A stretch of DNA of 64,000 nt from Acanthaster planci (lineage: Eukaryota; Echinodermata; Asteroidea; Valvatida; Acanthasteridae). The stretch spans positions 3,667,478 through 3,731,477 of the forward strand of contig NW_019091357.1 of assembly GCF_001949145.1 (NCBI RefSeq). Reading direction: 5' to 3'. Below, in pieces: positions 50,601 to 63,740 of this stretch. Both the position numbers and the translations under genes were made by a program. The notes under the pieces were generated by a model that had not been told where the DNA came from, ran no database searches, and worked only from the letters and a program-made list of their open reading frames with translations. Every line of letters begins with the position of its first letter. Positions within the stretch are counted from its first letter, which is position 1.

Positions 50601-53600
50601 TACACATTGGAAACTTGAAATCCCATGTTTGCTAAATTTTAAGTGAAGTACATGTACAGTGTACATGTACATACACTGTACACGTACATGTGTTCTTTTT
50701 GCAGTGCTGTTAGCAGCCCTGTGTACATACATGTACATGTACATGTACTACATTTCTACCACCATGATATGGCAGGTACTATTTTCATGTACATGTCCTC
50801 TGACAGTGAAACCTGAGACAGTCGGTCTGCATTCCAGGCATGACTCCAGGCATGCATAATCTCTCAAAGGGGAATGATGCTGATAAGAGTAGTTCATATT
50901 ATGAGCAATTTAATAGTGTGGAGTCCATCATGATCATTGTGGGAAAGGAACTGATGCAGTACATGTACTTGTACATGTGTGTCCCATATACTATAGGGCT
51001 GTGCTGAATATCCTGATATTCACATATTATTTTCTGAAGTCAACTATTCGAAAGCAAAATTCATGAAAACGAAGGGAGAATTTTCATTTGCTTTAAATGA
51101 GCAAAATAGTCCCGTGAAGGCTTGTTTCAAGCAGATTCAAATGAAAAGTGGCAAGAATCTTACAGTGATTCAAATGGTAAATTATTCATTACAAAATTTT
51201 TAAGGACAAGAAGTATTGTTCTCTTATAAATCTTACTAAATTGAGACTGGAGATGCATGTACCGGTAGTTCTAGACGTGAGAAGCTATTATAGAGATTAT
51301 AATGTACAATTGTGTGCATTATTGCAAGTGATTTTGTATAAATTGATTGTTCATCAACAATATGAGTCTGGTCGTTATGACTGGAGTCGGATATTCCATC
51401 AAATTGAAGGTCAAATATTCGAAAAACGAATAGTTCAAATTGAATCAGTCCTAGTCCCATAGATGAAACAAGTGTATTCTGACTTTTTATCTTGGAATGG
51501 GTCCATATACATGTACGTGGGTGGAAAGATAAAAGGGGGAAGGTAGGGGTGTGTTTGGGTGTTGGTGGAGATTATTAAATTTTTTTTGAATGATAAAATT
51601 ATAGAAAGGTATAACTTAGATTCAACCACATCTTTTATTTCCTGTTTACAATCTTAAACTAATTAATACTTGTCATTATTTTAGCAGTCGTTGGTGTTTT
51701 TGTGAATTGAATTAATTTTGAAATTTCTTTTTTGTTTTTTAAACAAACTACATGCAGTAAATTTTCTTTAAATTAATTTCAGCTTGTAAAGGAACTTTTG
51801 TATCATTTTGTCAGATACATGTATTGACATTACTTTCTATATACATGTGTATACTGATCCACGAAATTACTGTAATCATTGTCACAGAAAGCTACAATGT
51901 ACATGTGTACATGTACATACGTGGACATAATTATACATACACATGTACATGTACATGTAGTGTGCAAGGTTAATGCACACGTGTACATAAATGTGTCCTG
52001 TTTTTATGTAGAGCAACATGGACATTAACATGCAGAATATGAGTTTAAAGAACCATTTCAAAATAGTGTAAAGGGTAGTACATAATTTATCGGATTTGAT
52101 CATTCCCTATTTTGAAAGAACATGGGAAATCCATCAAAATATATTGTATCCATCATACATGTACATGTATAACATGATGCACAAAAATACATATTCTTTA
52201 AGCAGTCGTGCTGACATATGATATCCAACCCTACTACATGTACATGTACACCAATAATATTGTGTGTTTCTGTCAGATCTGACAGACATATTCCCTCTGC
52301 TATTGCTAAGCTCTGTTAGTTGCAGCTGGCTATACACTGTGATGTTGGGCTCTGTTGGATTTGTCTGATGTAGCATGTGTACAGTAAAGCTTTCAAACAA
52401 CCCTATATTCTGTTATGTGGAGCGATCCTGAATTTGCTTGACAGCAGGTTCATCTCATGAGATGCCAGAAAAGATGCATGTTTGAGGTACCCGCCCAAGG
52501 AATTTGAATTCACTTCCAAATGACTGTTGGAAGCTTTTTTTTTCTCTTCACTCTTTCCACAGAAGGAGAGCAAGTCAGACCAGCAGCTCCATCTAGCAGC
52601 CCTTCAGGGCAACCTGTCGCTGCTCAGGAGAACACTAGATGGAGGCAAGGTCCACGTTGACTGCAAGGATAAGGTGAATGGTCCATTGTGGAAATAGACC
52701 AAGCTCTCTCAACTGAGGGAGGGGCAGTATTTATAGACTGCATATGAAGCAGTCAGCAACTTATTTGGAAGGGTAGCATTTCTGGTGTGGAGCCCATTTT
52801 TCAGGGAACTAAATTTGTCAACTTTCTGTCAAGCATCTGCTTAATTATTTCCACTCTTGTTGTAATCAACAGTTGGTATACATGTAGATGGCTTGTTATC
52901 TTTCTTCTCAAACTTACAATTTTTTGTGTATTTAAATGTCCTTGACATACATGTACGGTACATACATTTGTATATAGAGATTTGAAAAATTCCTGTCCTG
53001 CTTCAGAGTGGGGACAGATAATTTTTGATCAAGGTAAATAAGGTCGTACATGAAACCAAACATAAATGTATATTGAGTCTTCAGTCACTTTGTGCTGTGT
53101 ATACACAGTTACTTGGTTATGGCACACATTGAGTGGTTGGTGAAATACAATGTAGGTCGAGTCTGCATACCTGTACACAGTATCTCTGGAGGAACTGCCA
53201 TGATACCGGTGTCATAGTGCCCAGGCTTTAGTCCTATACATGTAGTCATCCATTGCTGACAAGCTCGCGTTAGATTAGTTTGAGACACCACAGTTTTTAT
53301 AAAGGGGCCGTCCATAATGTACCGGTATGAACGCACAAAGGAGGGAGGGGGTTGGTGCCATTGCATATACCATGCGTACAAAGGGGAGGGGAGTTGGTGC
53401 CATTGCATACACCATGCGTACAAAGGGGAGGGGAGTTGGTGCCATTGCATACACCATGCGTACAAAGGGGAGGGGAGTTGGTGCCATTGCATACAGCATN
53501 NNNNNNNNNNNNNNNNNNNNNNNNNNNNNNNNNNNNNNNNNNNNNNNNNNNNNNNNNNNNNNNNNNNNNNNNNNNNNNNNNNNNNNNNNNNNNNNNNNNN

Positions 53601-56600
53601 NNNNNNNNNNNNNNNNNNNNNNNNNNNNNNNNNNNNNNNNNNNNNNNNNNNNNNNNNNNNNNNNNNNNNNNNNNNNGCGTACACCATGCGTACAAAGGGG
53701 AGGGGAGTTGGTGCCATTGCGTACACCATGCGTACAAAGGGGGAGAGGGTTCAAGCCTGCGCAAAGCGAAACTTTGGCTTTAATGAATTTTCATATCAAT
53801 GTACACTTTCTCATACAAATACATGTGCATGTACATACATACATACTTGTACTGTACTAGGATCCGCTTTTGTACGTCAAAAACTGCTCAAACGGTATCC
53901 TCCACCGTCCACCCCACCATTTATCCTCCCGTGCAAACGCCGCGCCTATTATTAGTAAGCCGCAACATTACTCATGACACAAAGACCGGCAGCATCTCCC
54001 GGAATGCGTGTGTGTGTGTGCATGGGGGTTGGAGTCACTGCGTATGTCATGCATATGGGGGGAGGGTCTGAAAAGCCTGCATTTCATGCCTACGTACTTT
54101 ATGGACTGTCCCTAAACTTGTTCCTGGATGGAACAACATCACTAGGAGTTCATTTGTGCAAAAAGCATGAATGATTCAATTTTGTTTTTTTTTTATTGCA
54201 GGAGGGGACAACACCTCTGATACTCGCAGCAGCCAATAACCACCTGCAGTGCGTCAAGGAGCTTCTGGACCAGGGAGCACAGCTGGATGAGAGGAGAAAT
54301 GTAAGCAAGCCTGCCCCCCCATCCATTAAAGTAACAGTTACGTTTGGAAGAGAGAAAATATTTAATCATGAAATCAATGCAGTCAAGGAGCTTTATGCAT
54401 CACTCATAAGAAATGAAGATCAAGGTGTACTCACTACTGCTGGTTGACTAGTTGATCTGTGGCATACACTGTACGTATACAGCAGGTTGCATCTTGAAAG
54501 GAATTTACAGTACAAATCTCCTACATGTAGGTTTATCATCTTAAAAACTCACTTGATTCTGGCTTTTTATTTCTTCCCTAGACCGGTACCTGTGCTCTGT
54601 TCTTTGCAGCCCAAGGTGGTTTCCAAGACATAGTCAAGGAACTACTTGACAGGGGAGCATCAGTGGATCTACCAAGTCAGGTACTCAGCTTCATGTATGT
54701 GTAGGGCCACCTTATTTCTCCCTGCTGGAATACAAGTTTGTAACCTGCCAGTTTCTTAACATGCTAATTCCTCGTTTGTTAATATGCACATAATGTACAT
54801 AAAGTCCAAGAAGTCCATGGAGCTGGAACTTGAAAGTGAACGTGGCTGCTTCACATGGCCTGTTTTAGCTGTACAGTGGTTACAGTATGATTCTACTGTA
54901 ATTCGACCACCAGAATTAGAAGCCGTTACTGTGGTGGCACAGCGCTCTTAGACAGGTGGTACGCGCGTGTTACATGCCTCTTCGACCAATAGGTTGTCGT
55001 GATTGCCAAATGTACGGGCGTGTTAAGCTGAAGAATGTGCGTGTGAGTGCGGTGCCACCGCAGTTATGGCGTCTAATCGGATTAGTTCATAGAAATATAT
55101 TATAAAAATATGTCTCAAGGGACTTGTGCGAATCAGAATTCATGACATTTGGCTGTGTATCAGCCGCTGTACTGAAAATTGAACAAAAATGACATGTTTA
55201 GCACAAAATAATACCATTGGCAAGTGCCCTGACACCATTTGCGGGACGTTTGCACTTGGCTCATTAATGCTTGCCATTCCTTGTTTATGTACGTATATGT
55301 AATATAGCAGGAGAAGTGGGTAGACCATTTCTTGCATTTTCATGCATCGTTGCACAGTGGTTTAAAACCCTACCTGACCCAGACATCAGTGAATACTATC
55401 AAATTATTTTCACTCTTATCAATTAAAACAATTTAGCAAGTCTTTAGAACTCATTTAGAGTCCTTGTGGATTTTCAATTTGGCCGATTGTAAATGTGCAT
55501 CAACAAACATATGTCGATGTGCATTTTTCTTGTTTGGTACTTTTCATAGTTTATTGTAAAAATTAAATGCGAATTTTTGCACTCTATTCAATATTTTTCG
55601 AAAGCACATTTGTATCAGCTGAAAGAGAGTCTAACAAGCTACAAAATAATGCAAAGGTTTCTCTCTGAAGATATAATTTTGTTTTTGAAAAGCAGGGTTT
55701 TGTTGGCATTTTTTTTCATCAATTATAAGCCTACCTTTCTTCAAAAAAGCTAAGGTGCGTAATTCAGGGGAATATATGGTAAAACTATTAAAAAACAAAA
55801 TAATTTTTGGTGAATGTTATCTCATTAAATGCTACTGAATTGATTAAAAGCATAATATCGAGGGGAAAAAAATTATGAAATATCTGGGTCTTAAACCATT
55901 GTACGTTGCATCTGTAAATCTGCTCTGAAGTGCCATCTCATTTGTAGAGGATAGACAAGCTTGTGGGAAGTTTATTAACCAAACTTATGCCCGCACCTGG
56001 TGCATGTGTAAGGGCGGCTTGGTCCAACAATTGGTTACGCATGTTCGATGCGTTCTGCACCAACTGCCCATGAACCCGCATGGGGTGAGTTCCCACCAAA
56101 GGGAAGTCACTGTCCTGTGAAAAGCACACCATCCCTTATTCCTACATGGAGTACAAGAAGACAGAACCAGGTGGCTGGCTCATCAGCCTGCTTCTTGCTC
56201 GCAGACGAGGGGGAGGGGGTGAATGCATTTGCACAAAGCCCTTAACAGTGAATATTATTGTGCAGGATGGAGGCACTCCTCTGTTCGTAGCCTGCCAGTG
56301 TAACCACCTCGACGTTGTCAAAGAGCTTGTCTCGAGAGGAGCCGATGTGCACCGGACCATGAACGTGAGTATGACGGAGTGTGCCCAGCGCATTAGCATC
56401 AACAAGCTTGAGAATTTTACCAGACCACTACCAGTTTCTTACTGCAGTAGGTCGTACTTAGAAAGAAGTAAGGTTGTCGGACATCAAACTAAAATTTTAG
56501 GGTCAGAGGGACTACAAATGCCAAATTTGTCCAAGTTTTCAGATGGAGTTATTTCAGTTCAAGCCTAAGTTTGTGGGAAAATTATTCGTAAATAAGTGCA

Positions 56601-59600
56601 GTGTGTAAGTTTATGCTGAGTAATTTGTTCTCGGATGTCTTCACTTACCAGGACGGTGCCACTCCACTTTTCATCGCAGCACAGAATGGTCACTACAACA
56701 TGCTCAAGTACCTCCTGGAAAGAGACTGTGACATTAACCAATCAAGAGTGGTAAATTGTACTTCTTGACCCTCACCCTCTGTGCCAAAAACTTCCCCGGG
56801 TGGCCTGTTCCCCCCATGTAGCACTCAGTAGGTTACTTACTTTGAGCCATGTTGTGTTTGGTCATTGGCTCAGGGCGTGCACATGGCACAGTGTGTGCAT
56901 GGCCCATTTTTCGACTGAGTGAGTACGATTCATGGCACTATTACTCAGGAGAAATGGAACAATGTGCGCATGGCAGAATCAGTGATAAAATATCGCCCAC
57001 TTACGTGTATTTCAGTGGCATTGGTTTCCTTATATAACAGGTTTTGCTCTTGCCCAACGTATATATTGATAAACACTGTATGCTCAGTGCTTGTCCGAGA
57101 GCTTGCAAAAAAATCCACAAGCTTACTCAGGTGGGACTCAAATCCACGACCTCCTGCTTACTAGTGCAGACGTCTTAACCACTTGACCACTGAGCTTGCC
57201 GGGGTCGGCTGGCTGGTCCAAGTCAGGTGAAGCAGCAGGTACCGCGAACTATTTTCAAGATGTATTTTTGAGCTGGGGGAAAAAAACCTGTCATATAAAT
57301 TAACATCTCCCCAACGCAAAAATACATCTTGAAAAAGACAATGGTTTCAATATCACTTAAAAGCATACCGTTACATGTAGTCAACTACAGTAGTCAACTG
57401 AACTGTATGCACAAAGTCCACATTAATTAGTACTTTGCATATACTATGCAGAAAGCTGCCAAGCTTGTGTAAATTGGTTTTAATTTCTATTTAAAGGGCA
57501 AAACACACCTGCAGCCATCTTCTACTAAAATGAACATTGCAAATTTTTTTTTGATGTTGATTTTCTTAGTATGAAGGCTATTAGTGACTAGAATCTGGTC
57601 CAGATTTGATACTTAATTAATGACATCTAAAACAATGACAAAATTAGGATTCTTTTTACTGAATTTTTGATTTCCACAGGACAAGGCGAGCCCCCTGTGG
57701 ATTGCTGCTCAGATGGGCCATGCTGACATCATCAGAGAGCTGATCTCCCATGGTGCTAAGATTGATTCTGCAAGGGAGGTTAGAAATCAGACATTTCTTT
57801 GCTTGTCCCTGTAAATAGATGTGTGTGTAGCTGTCCAGTTGTGTTTCTGTCAGTCACTGTCAGCTTTTCGGTCTAGATACAGGTAGTCACCTAGTGACCA
57901 CACCCACCATGTAAAATAAATATGGTTTAGATTTGCAGTGCAAGAGATTAGTGGTCAGATATTCATATCTGTTGGTCGGTCTCTCTGTCTGTTTTCTTCC
58001 CCTCACCACACTGGTCTTTTAGTGTGAAGAGGGCTGTGTAATGTTCAGTGAATCAAATGACATTGCAAGTGTGAAATAAAGAAGTTGAACTAAACATGCC
58101 AGTAATGTGCGAGTAATGTGCAGTACCCATCGAGAACACGGTGCCAGCTACAATCAATACGCCATACTTTGTTCATTTTGTTCAGTTGAAAGTAGGAACA
58201 GAATTGTACATAACTACATGTACTTTCAAGTGAAAAAACGTCCATCTCTTTGAAGCAGGAAACACATTTTAAAGGATATTAGTGTCAATTTAAGCATTGT
58301 GGGAAGTGAGTTCAATCCAGCGGGCCATCAACTATGTGTATTCCAAGCTGTAACACGCTGCATAATAATTTGTTGAATTCTGTACACTTCAACTTCCATC
58401 ATTTGCCCAGACAAACGTGTACCTTAGTTGATCCTTTCAAAAAGGAATATGTACATATATTCATGATGTTTCTTTCTGACTGACAGGACGGTGCCACTCC
58501 TCTCTTCAAGGCGGCACACAAGGGTCACACTGACTGTGTGTCCGACCTGGTCAGCCATGGTGCTTCACTGGGTTTGCTGGAGGTAAATTTACCCGTTGAT
58601 TTAGTGATTAAGAGATTTCTGCCTTGCTGCTCACAAATCAAATTATCATACCTAAAGTACAAAAATAAAAATCCCCCCAAAGTTTGGGTTACTAGCTAAC
58701 CTTCTTGTGAGTTGAGCACCGTGTAAGTACAGACAAGTTGTGATTTTGTCATGGAGCCAACTTGTTTGTGTAGTCATTTTGAATCCAAATAAGCAGTGAT
58801 ATTAGGACGGAAAATTGCGCTGCTGTAAAGTCTTATTAAGTTTCTTTTAATATCCTGAGGGTGCCGCTATTTTCCTCCAGGGGTCGCATTTTTCATTTGA
58901 AGTGTGGATTTGGTCAGTTTGTGTGGATATGTACACCTATGACATTTTGTGAAGACTTTGTATTACATTTGCATTTCAGTGAGTGTCAGTGTCAAAATTG
59001 TACACACGTACACTGTACATGTATGAAATGAAGAGGAGAGATGCACATCAATTCCATTTGCCTTGCTGACCAAATACCAACACCCATCTGCAACATTAAT
59101 ATTGAACAAACCACGATTGGTATGAATGCAAAAGCTTTAGCAAACCTCAAATATCCTGTTTAGGAGTTTGCTGAGGCTGCAAGTCCAGAGACCCTAGGTG
59201 TGACCCCGGGTGCTAGTGGTTTTATCATTTCTGGAAACCATAAACAGCTTCAGCACCAACCATGACAATGAAAAGCCTGAACATGGTATTGGATGTTTTC
59301 AAATTAACGGATAAACGATGCTCCTTTTTTTGTAACTATGCGATTTCCCTGCTTTTTTTGGTTGGTTCCATTAAGAATGGCGAGAGTGCTTTACATGCTG
59401 CAGCCCTTTTTGGACATCTCAAAGTTGTCAAGCAGCTGATACATGCTGGTGCTGACATCCATCTCAAGAACAAGGTACATAGAAATATAAAACTTACCTG
59501 ATTTCCACTTTGAATATTAAAGTAAACATGGCTTTGGAGCAGGTCAAAATGTTCCTGAGTTTTGAAATGTCCCCTCTGACATGTTGAAACTGAGGTGGAC

Positions 59601-60232
59601 AGGTCTGAGGCACACATTCATCACTGTGTTTCCATATTGGTACACTTCGGTGGAGAGCTCACATGGTTCCCAGTGGGAAGAGCATAAATTCCCCCCTTTT
59701 TTTTAAAATTAGAGTTCAATTTTGTGGCATTTTCTAGCCAACAGAGCCTCTGTTTCTGAGACACTATAAGCTGAAAGTAGGGCCAAGAGCAACTTTCCAA
59801 AAATGATACAATGGCAGAGATTTCCATGTGCATCTCTATGATACAGAGATATAAACTTTAAACATACATTACATGCCTAAAGTCTGAAGAATTTGTCCCT
59901 TAATGGCACAGCTTCTCGGCTGACTTACGACCTCAAAGATAGTAGCCCAAAGTAATGTGTACTTGTATGATACACCTTTTCTAAGCATATAAAATTGAGA
60001 TTAAGATGAATCTTAATACACATATAATAATCAATTCTGAAAGTTAACTCTATTTGTGTCTCTCTCCCCCATCTCCTCGTACACCTGGCCCTACCCCACC
60101 CCACCCCACCCCATCCTATTCCCTACACAGGAGGGTGTCACTGCTTCCGATCTTGCCAGAGATGCAGGGTATGACATCATTTCCGACTTCATCCACACTG
60201 CCAAGCAGCCCTCTTCCCACACCACAGTATGA
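47668..60232 (+). CDS. ANKRD29: ANKRD29-like ankyrin-repeat protein (10 exons, 304 aa)
   Basis: Exons: 47668-47679 (inferred), 52563-52673, 54202-54300, 54582-54680, 56266-56364, 56652-56750, 57680-57778, 58487-58582, 59376-59474, 60131-60232. Exons 2-10 are certain from splice sites and similarity. Every junction is phase 0, and each middle exon is one 33-residue ankyrin repeat (32 for exon 8), in the pattern DG(A/G)TPLFxAAxxGHxxxVxxLLxxGA. Order and wording follow human ANKRD29 (301 aa), for example TGTCALFFAAQGG, DKASPLWIAAQMGH and NGESALHAA. The C-terminus ends HTTV, which could serve as a PDZ ligand (inferred). The first exon codes for only MSAK and uses a GC donor; human ANKRD29 likewise has a very short N-terminal lead ending in K before KE. 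Function in the family is not established. Confidence 0.88.
47891..48791. mobile_element. Inverted-repeat element, family G (GGGGCCGTCC ends), copy 1
   Basis: Ends GGGGCCGTCCAT and TTTATGGACAGCCCC are inverted repeats, and the element is flanked on both sides by TTA (47888-47890 and 48792-48794), a likely target duplication. The interior matches the copy at 53304-54112 (for example ACATTACGACACAAAGACC). An unrelated repeat (48228-48686) is inserted near its right end. Confidence 0.75.
48228..48686. mobile_element. ATTCGAAT-rich repeat, family H, copy 1 (nested)
   Basis: About 460 nt with ends GGACTGTGCC and GACTCAGTCCC and subterminal ATATTCGAAT-type palindromes. The same sequence is at 50996-51458, sharing the GAGGCTTG(C/T)TTCAAGCAGAT block and a TTGTTCATCAACAAT block. 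It interrupts the family G element, so it inserted later. Confidence 0.75.
50640..50760. repeat. ACATGT/GTACAT simple-sequence cluster
   Basis: Dense overlapping TACATGTA and GTACATGTAC palindromes. Similar clusters occur at 51897-51962, 52158-52170 and 52235-52252, and singly throughout the introns. Confidence 0.7.
50996..51458. mobile_element. ATTCGAAT-rich repeat, family H, copy 2
   Basis: Begins GGGCTGTGCTGAATATCC and ends TCAGTCCTAGTCCC. It is similar along its length to 48228-48686 in the same orientation, with more divergence at about 51230-51290. No open frame of note. Confidence 0.75.
53304..54112. mobile_element. Inverted-repeat element, family G, copy 2, with internal minisatellite
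   Basis: Ends GGGGCCGTCCATAATGTAC and GTACTTTATGGACTGTCCC, flanked by TAAA on both sides. It shares its interior with 47891-48791. It contains a 42-bp tandem array (53345-53742) broken by an assembly gap. Confidence 0.75.
53345..53742. repeat. 42-bp tandem minisatellite interrupted by a 177-N gap
   Basis: The unit is 42 bp, from ACCATGCGTACAAAGGGGAG through TTGGTGCCATTGC(A/G)TAC; nearly identical units flank the N run 53500-53676. Because 42 is a multiple of three, all frames that lack a stop in one unit stay open, producing long artefact ORFs on both strands. True copy number is unknown. Confidence 0.9.
54915..55077. mobile_element. Short palindromic element with about 25-bp inverted ends (ANKRD29 intron)
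   Basis: The left TTAGAAGCCGTTACTGTGGTGGCAC pairs, with few mismatches, with the right GTGCCACCGCAGTTATGGCGTCTAA. It is about 160 nt, GC-richer than its surroundings and noncoding. Confidence 0.65.
57125..57200 (-). repeat. tRNA-derived SINE-like sequence
   Basis: The minus strand reads a tRNA-like order: an A-box-like TGGTCAAGTGGTTAAGACG, an anticodon-like hairpin TCTGC...GCAGG, and a B-box-like GGATTTGAGTCCC. The anticodon loop is eight nucleotides and the T-stem is mismatched, so a functional tRNA is unlikely. It lies in an intron of the ANKRD29-like gene. Confidence 0.55.
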
Positions 60233-63200
60233 CGGAAGGGACTAGTTGGCATTGTTATTCCCACAACCCCATACAAGTGGGCACCATTATAAGCGGCATG
60301 TTTCACAAGAAAATGCTGTTTTTGCCAAGTTACTGTAAAATTTGGGTAAAAGGCATTAGGCAGTGAGACGAGCCTGGCTACATAGCTGAGGGGCCAGGGT
60401 CAACTGCCACCCCCACCCCCTTCCCTTAAAGAAGAGCCTGACTGTGCTACTACCAGTGAGCAGTGTGTACATTGTAATATTAATGTTTTAGTAACTCCAG
60501 TAATTCTGAAATCTTTGTTGGTGCGATAAACAATAATTTGGAGTCTTGCCACACATTCAAATTGTATGGGAAAAGAGCATTCGGGATTAAAGGCTCTGTA
60601 TATGTGCTTTGAGGCAGCTTTCTTTAAAATTTTGTTCCCTTCCTGTCTGCTGGAGTTAAACAAATTTTCTCTTACATTTTAAAGTCTTCCTACTTAAAGG
60701 TGATACTTCCGTACTCCTCAATCACAGAAGAACCAACACTGAAAATCTTTCAACATTTTGTTGTGATTAAATATTGTCATGCTGTGACTGACTTTCTGCC
60801 TGACTTTTTTTCAACAAGTAGAATTCATTCCTTAATATTCTTTCACAGAATTAAGTTGTGTAATTTGAGCAATCTAGTGCACTTATAGTTCTTTGATTAA
60901 ATATGATTAACAAATGAGGACTTTTTGCGTCTGAGCAGTGCCCTTAACCCCTACTTCCTTTAACCGAATGCATGGATACTTAAGCATACAGATTTATGTA
61001 TGTTCAGGTATGTTATAGTCAGGTGAGTGAGGAAAATGTCCGTCAGAATTCAAACCTGTAAACTTACCGTGGTGCCAGAGCTTCTTCCTACGCAGCACTG
61101 TCATCTGGCCACACTCTACATGTAGCAATTTGCCAATTGTTCATTGTCTTTAAATGTACTTGTGCATTCACATGTACGAAGTTTCACACGGCTTGTTTCG
61201 GGGCTTGTTTCGATATGATCCATATTTCAACAGACGTTTTACCCTCAAAAGTGTTCATGGGTTGCAGTGTTTTTCATTCTACCGTAGGACATGTGGAGCA
61301 GAGAACGCCCACAAACATTTTCAGCGGGCTAGTCTTTGCGGTGATTTTGTAATTCAAGAAACTATAGCAGTAAGTAGGAGACAATAAAGAGACCTTCTTG
61401 AGGACATACCCTTCAGACCCAACCACATGCTTTGAGTAGATATGCTAAGGTCTACAACTTTTTACAAAGATTAAACGCCTTTGAAAAAAAAAGAAAAGAA
61501 CAACAGCTGATCAGTTCTTACAAGCATTCAAACCTATTACACCAATTTCTAAACTCATGTACAAATGTATTTGTGGTGAAGCATATTCGAAAAAGAGGCT
61601 ATTAAAATCCTGTATTATTTAAAATCAATAGTGCTAAAACACAAGATTAGTACTCAAAGAGAGGTTCAGTATACCGTTGTGACATTGTGTTGAGTTCCAA
61701 ATTATGCGTGTAAAAAGAATCACAGACAAGCCTGTTCATTGTGTATTCATTTAATATGCATTATTCAAAGAGATATATTTTGAAGGAGGAGAGTTGGAAA
61801 TATCTATGGGCTGCTTCAGATATTGTTGATTCAAATACATGTAGTGAAACAGTACAAAAATTTAATGAGCTGAAGATGTTGCTCTGCAGTGTTATAGTAT
61901 TTGTAGTTTTATTGCTGAATATAATCAGGTGCTGAATTTTTTTCCCCCAAGTTGTGGAAATACCCAGTCACAACCCTATGGGTACAGTATTTATGACTCG
62001 CTCCAGGCAAGGATGATTTAAGTCATGGCCCGCTCATAGTAGGGAGGGTAAAATTTTTTGTGGAACTTGAATTTTTATTTTTTTGTAAGAAATTTTATAT
62101 TCATCAATAATTTGAAGGGAACATGCTGGTTGCTGGGGTGATTTCAGATCAGTCTTGCAAGCCTAAGTCTGTGTTAGAATCAAGTTTTTCTCAGTTAAGA
62201 ACTAACATGAGACAATGTCATATCTGCTGCTGATAACAGACTATTGGGCTATGCCATATATGCCCCATAGGCCATTGGGCTATGCCATATATGCCAAGTA
62301 ACGGCTTACACTATGGGCCTTCCAGCCATGCGTTTAAAATTGCATTTTTTTCTGATGCAACCTTTTATACAGGCATGCAACTGATTTCCTCTTTTTTCAC
62401 TTCACTCTCATGCCCCTGAAAATTGAAAAATGCTGTACAAAGTCTTGTAAAGTTTGGAATTTCCTTGTTTTTTGTCAAAGTCCAAATTGCATGCCTGTTT
62501 ACAGAGCAGGTATGTTTGTATTCATTGCAGTGTATATGCAGTTTGTTAAAATACTGTTCTGACTTAGCTAACCAGAATTTCTTTTTTTCTGTGAAATTGT
62601 TCAAATCACGTAGAATTACCACAGCTATTCCACAGAGTAGTGTTGTTAAATAATACTTTTTCCCCTTTGCTATCATTAGTGAAGTGTGCTTTAAGCATTA
62701 TAATGTACTTTGTATATGTCTGTAGCAAAGTCTGAGCCAGACTAAACATATCCAACATGGTATCTGGAATATTGAAATTTTTTTTACAAATTTGTTAGGT
62801 TTGTATTGACGTTTGTGTAAGGAGAATTCTGGATGCCCATTTTTTTTTATTTTTAATTTTGCATCTTTCAGCTGTTTCCTAATTCAAGTCAGCAGGGTGT
62901 CCCTTTGAGGTTTTTATGCTTTTACTTTCACAAAAAGGGGCATTCAGCATTGTCTCCAAGCTGTCATCAAGACAGCTGGACACCCCCCCCCTCCTTTTTC
63001 TGCCTAAATCCTAGATGTAGGTCAAATGTGAGGCGCTTTACATATAATTCAGTGTTGCAGTTGATAACCATGGTGAGAAATTAACATGGGTTGTTTTCAT
63101 CTTGTTACAGCACCCTGTCTTGGATGTACATTTCTGAAATGGAAATTTCTCATAGCTAAAGGTGCCCAGAACAAGCTAATGTAGATGCAAATTAGTTTCT

Positions 63201-63740
63201 AAAAACCAAGAGCTTGCCTAGTTGAATTTTTTTATGGAATTTTTTTCAATGTATCACCATTATATGCAATTTTTTTTATATGTCCTAGTTGGGAATTTAC
63301 AAATTTTTTCCTACCTCGTGTTTACGTCAAGTGTATTGAGTTTATATTTGTTCACTGTTTGTATTTTGGTGTTTTAAGTGGACCTATAGCATTGACAAAT
63401 TTGTTATTCAGCATAAACAGTACTTTATGTAAGTTGATTTCAATAAGAGATTTAATAAATTGTGTTTGCATTTGAAGTGTGTCTGCATGCTGCATATTTT
63501 CTTGGTTATAATGGGAACCAGAAGATGCAATGATACACCATGTTTGCAGAGTTTCAAGTCAGAAGTCTGTGAAAAGGCAGACAAAATAAAGACACCTGTT
63601 TCCCATTATACATGTAGAATGATTTTTAGAGAATATAAATAACTGTAAAATTAATACTAGTTAAAAATTAGAAATACATCTTTTTCTGATCGAATGTATT
63701 GTACATTTATTATTGCATATTAGCACAAAAAAATGTAACG
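60233..63740 (+). other. ANKRD29-like 3'UTR and downstream intergenic DNA
   Basis: No further exon is recognised. Canonical AATAAA signals occur at 61383-61388, 63454-63459 and 63585-63590, so the 3'UTR could be about 1.2 or 3.2 kb. A short direct duplication (ATTGGGCTATGCCATATATGCC twice) lies at 62243-62297. Confidence 0.45.

Noticed and set aside
53109-53955. Long open frames on both strands across the 42-bp array and gap
   Set aside because: They arise because the repeat unit is a multiple of three and N codons are read through. Both strands stay open, and no family similarity is seen.
57125-57200. Functional tRNA gene on the minus strand
   Set aside because: The anticodon loop has eight nucleotides and the T-stem is mismatched; it better fits a tRNA-derived SINE.
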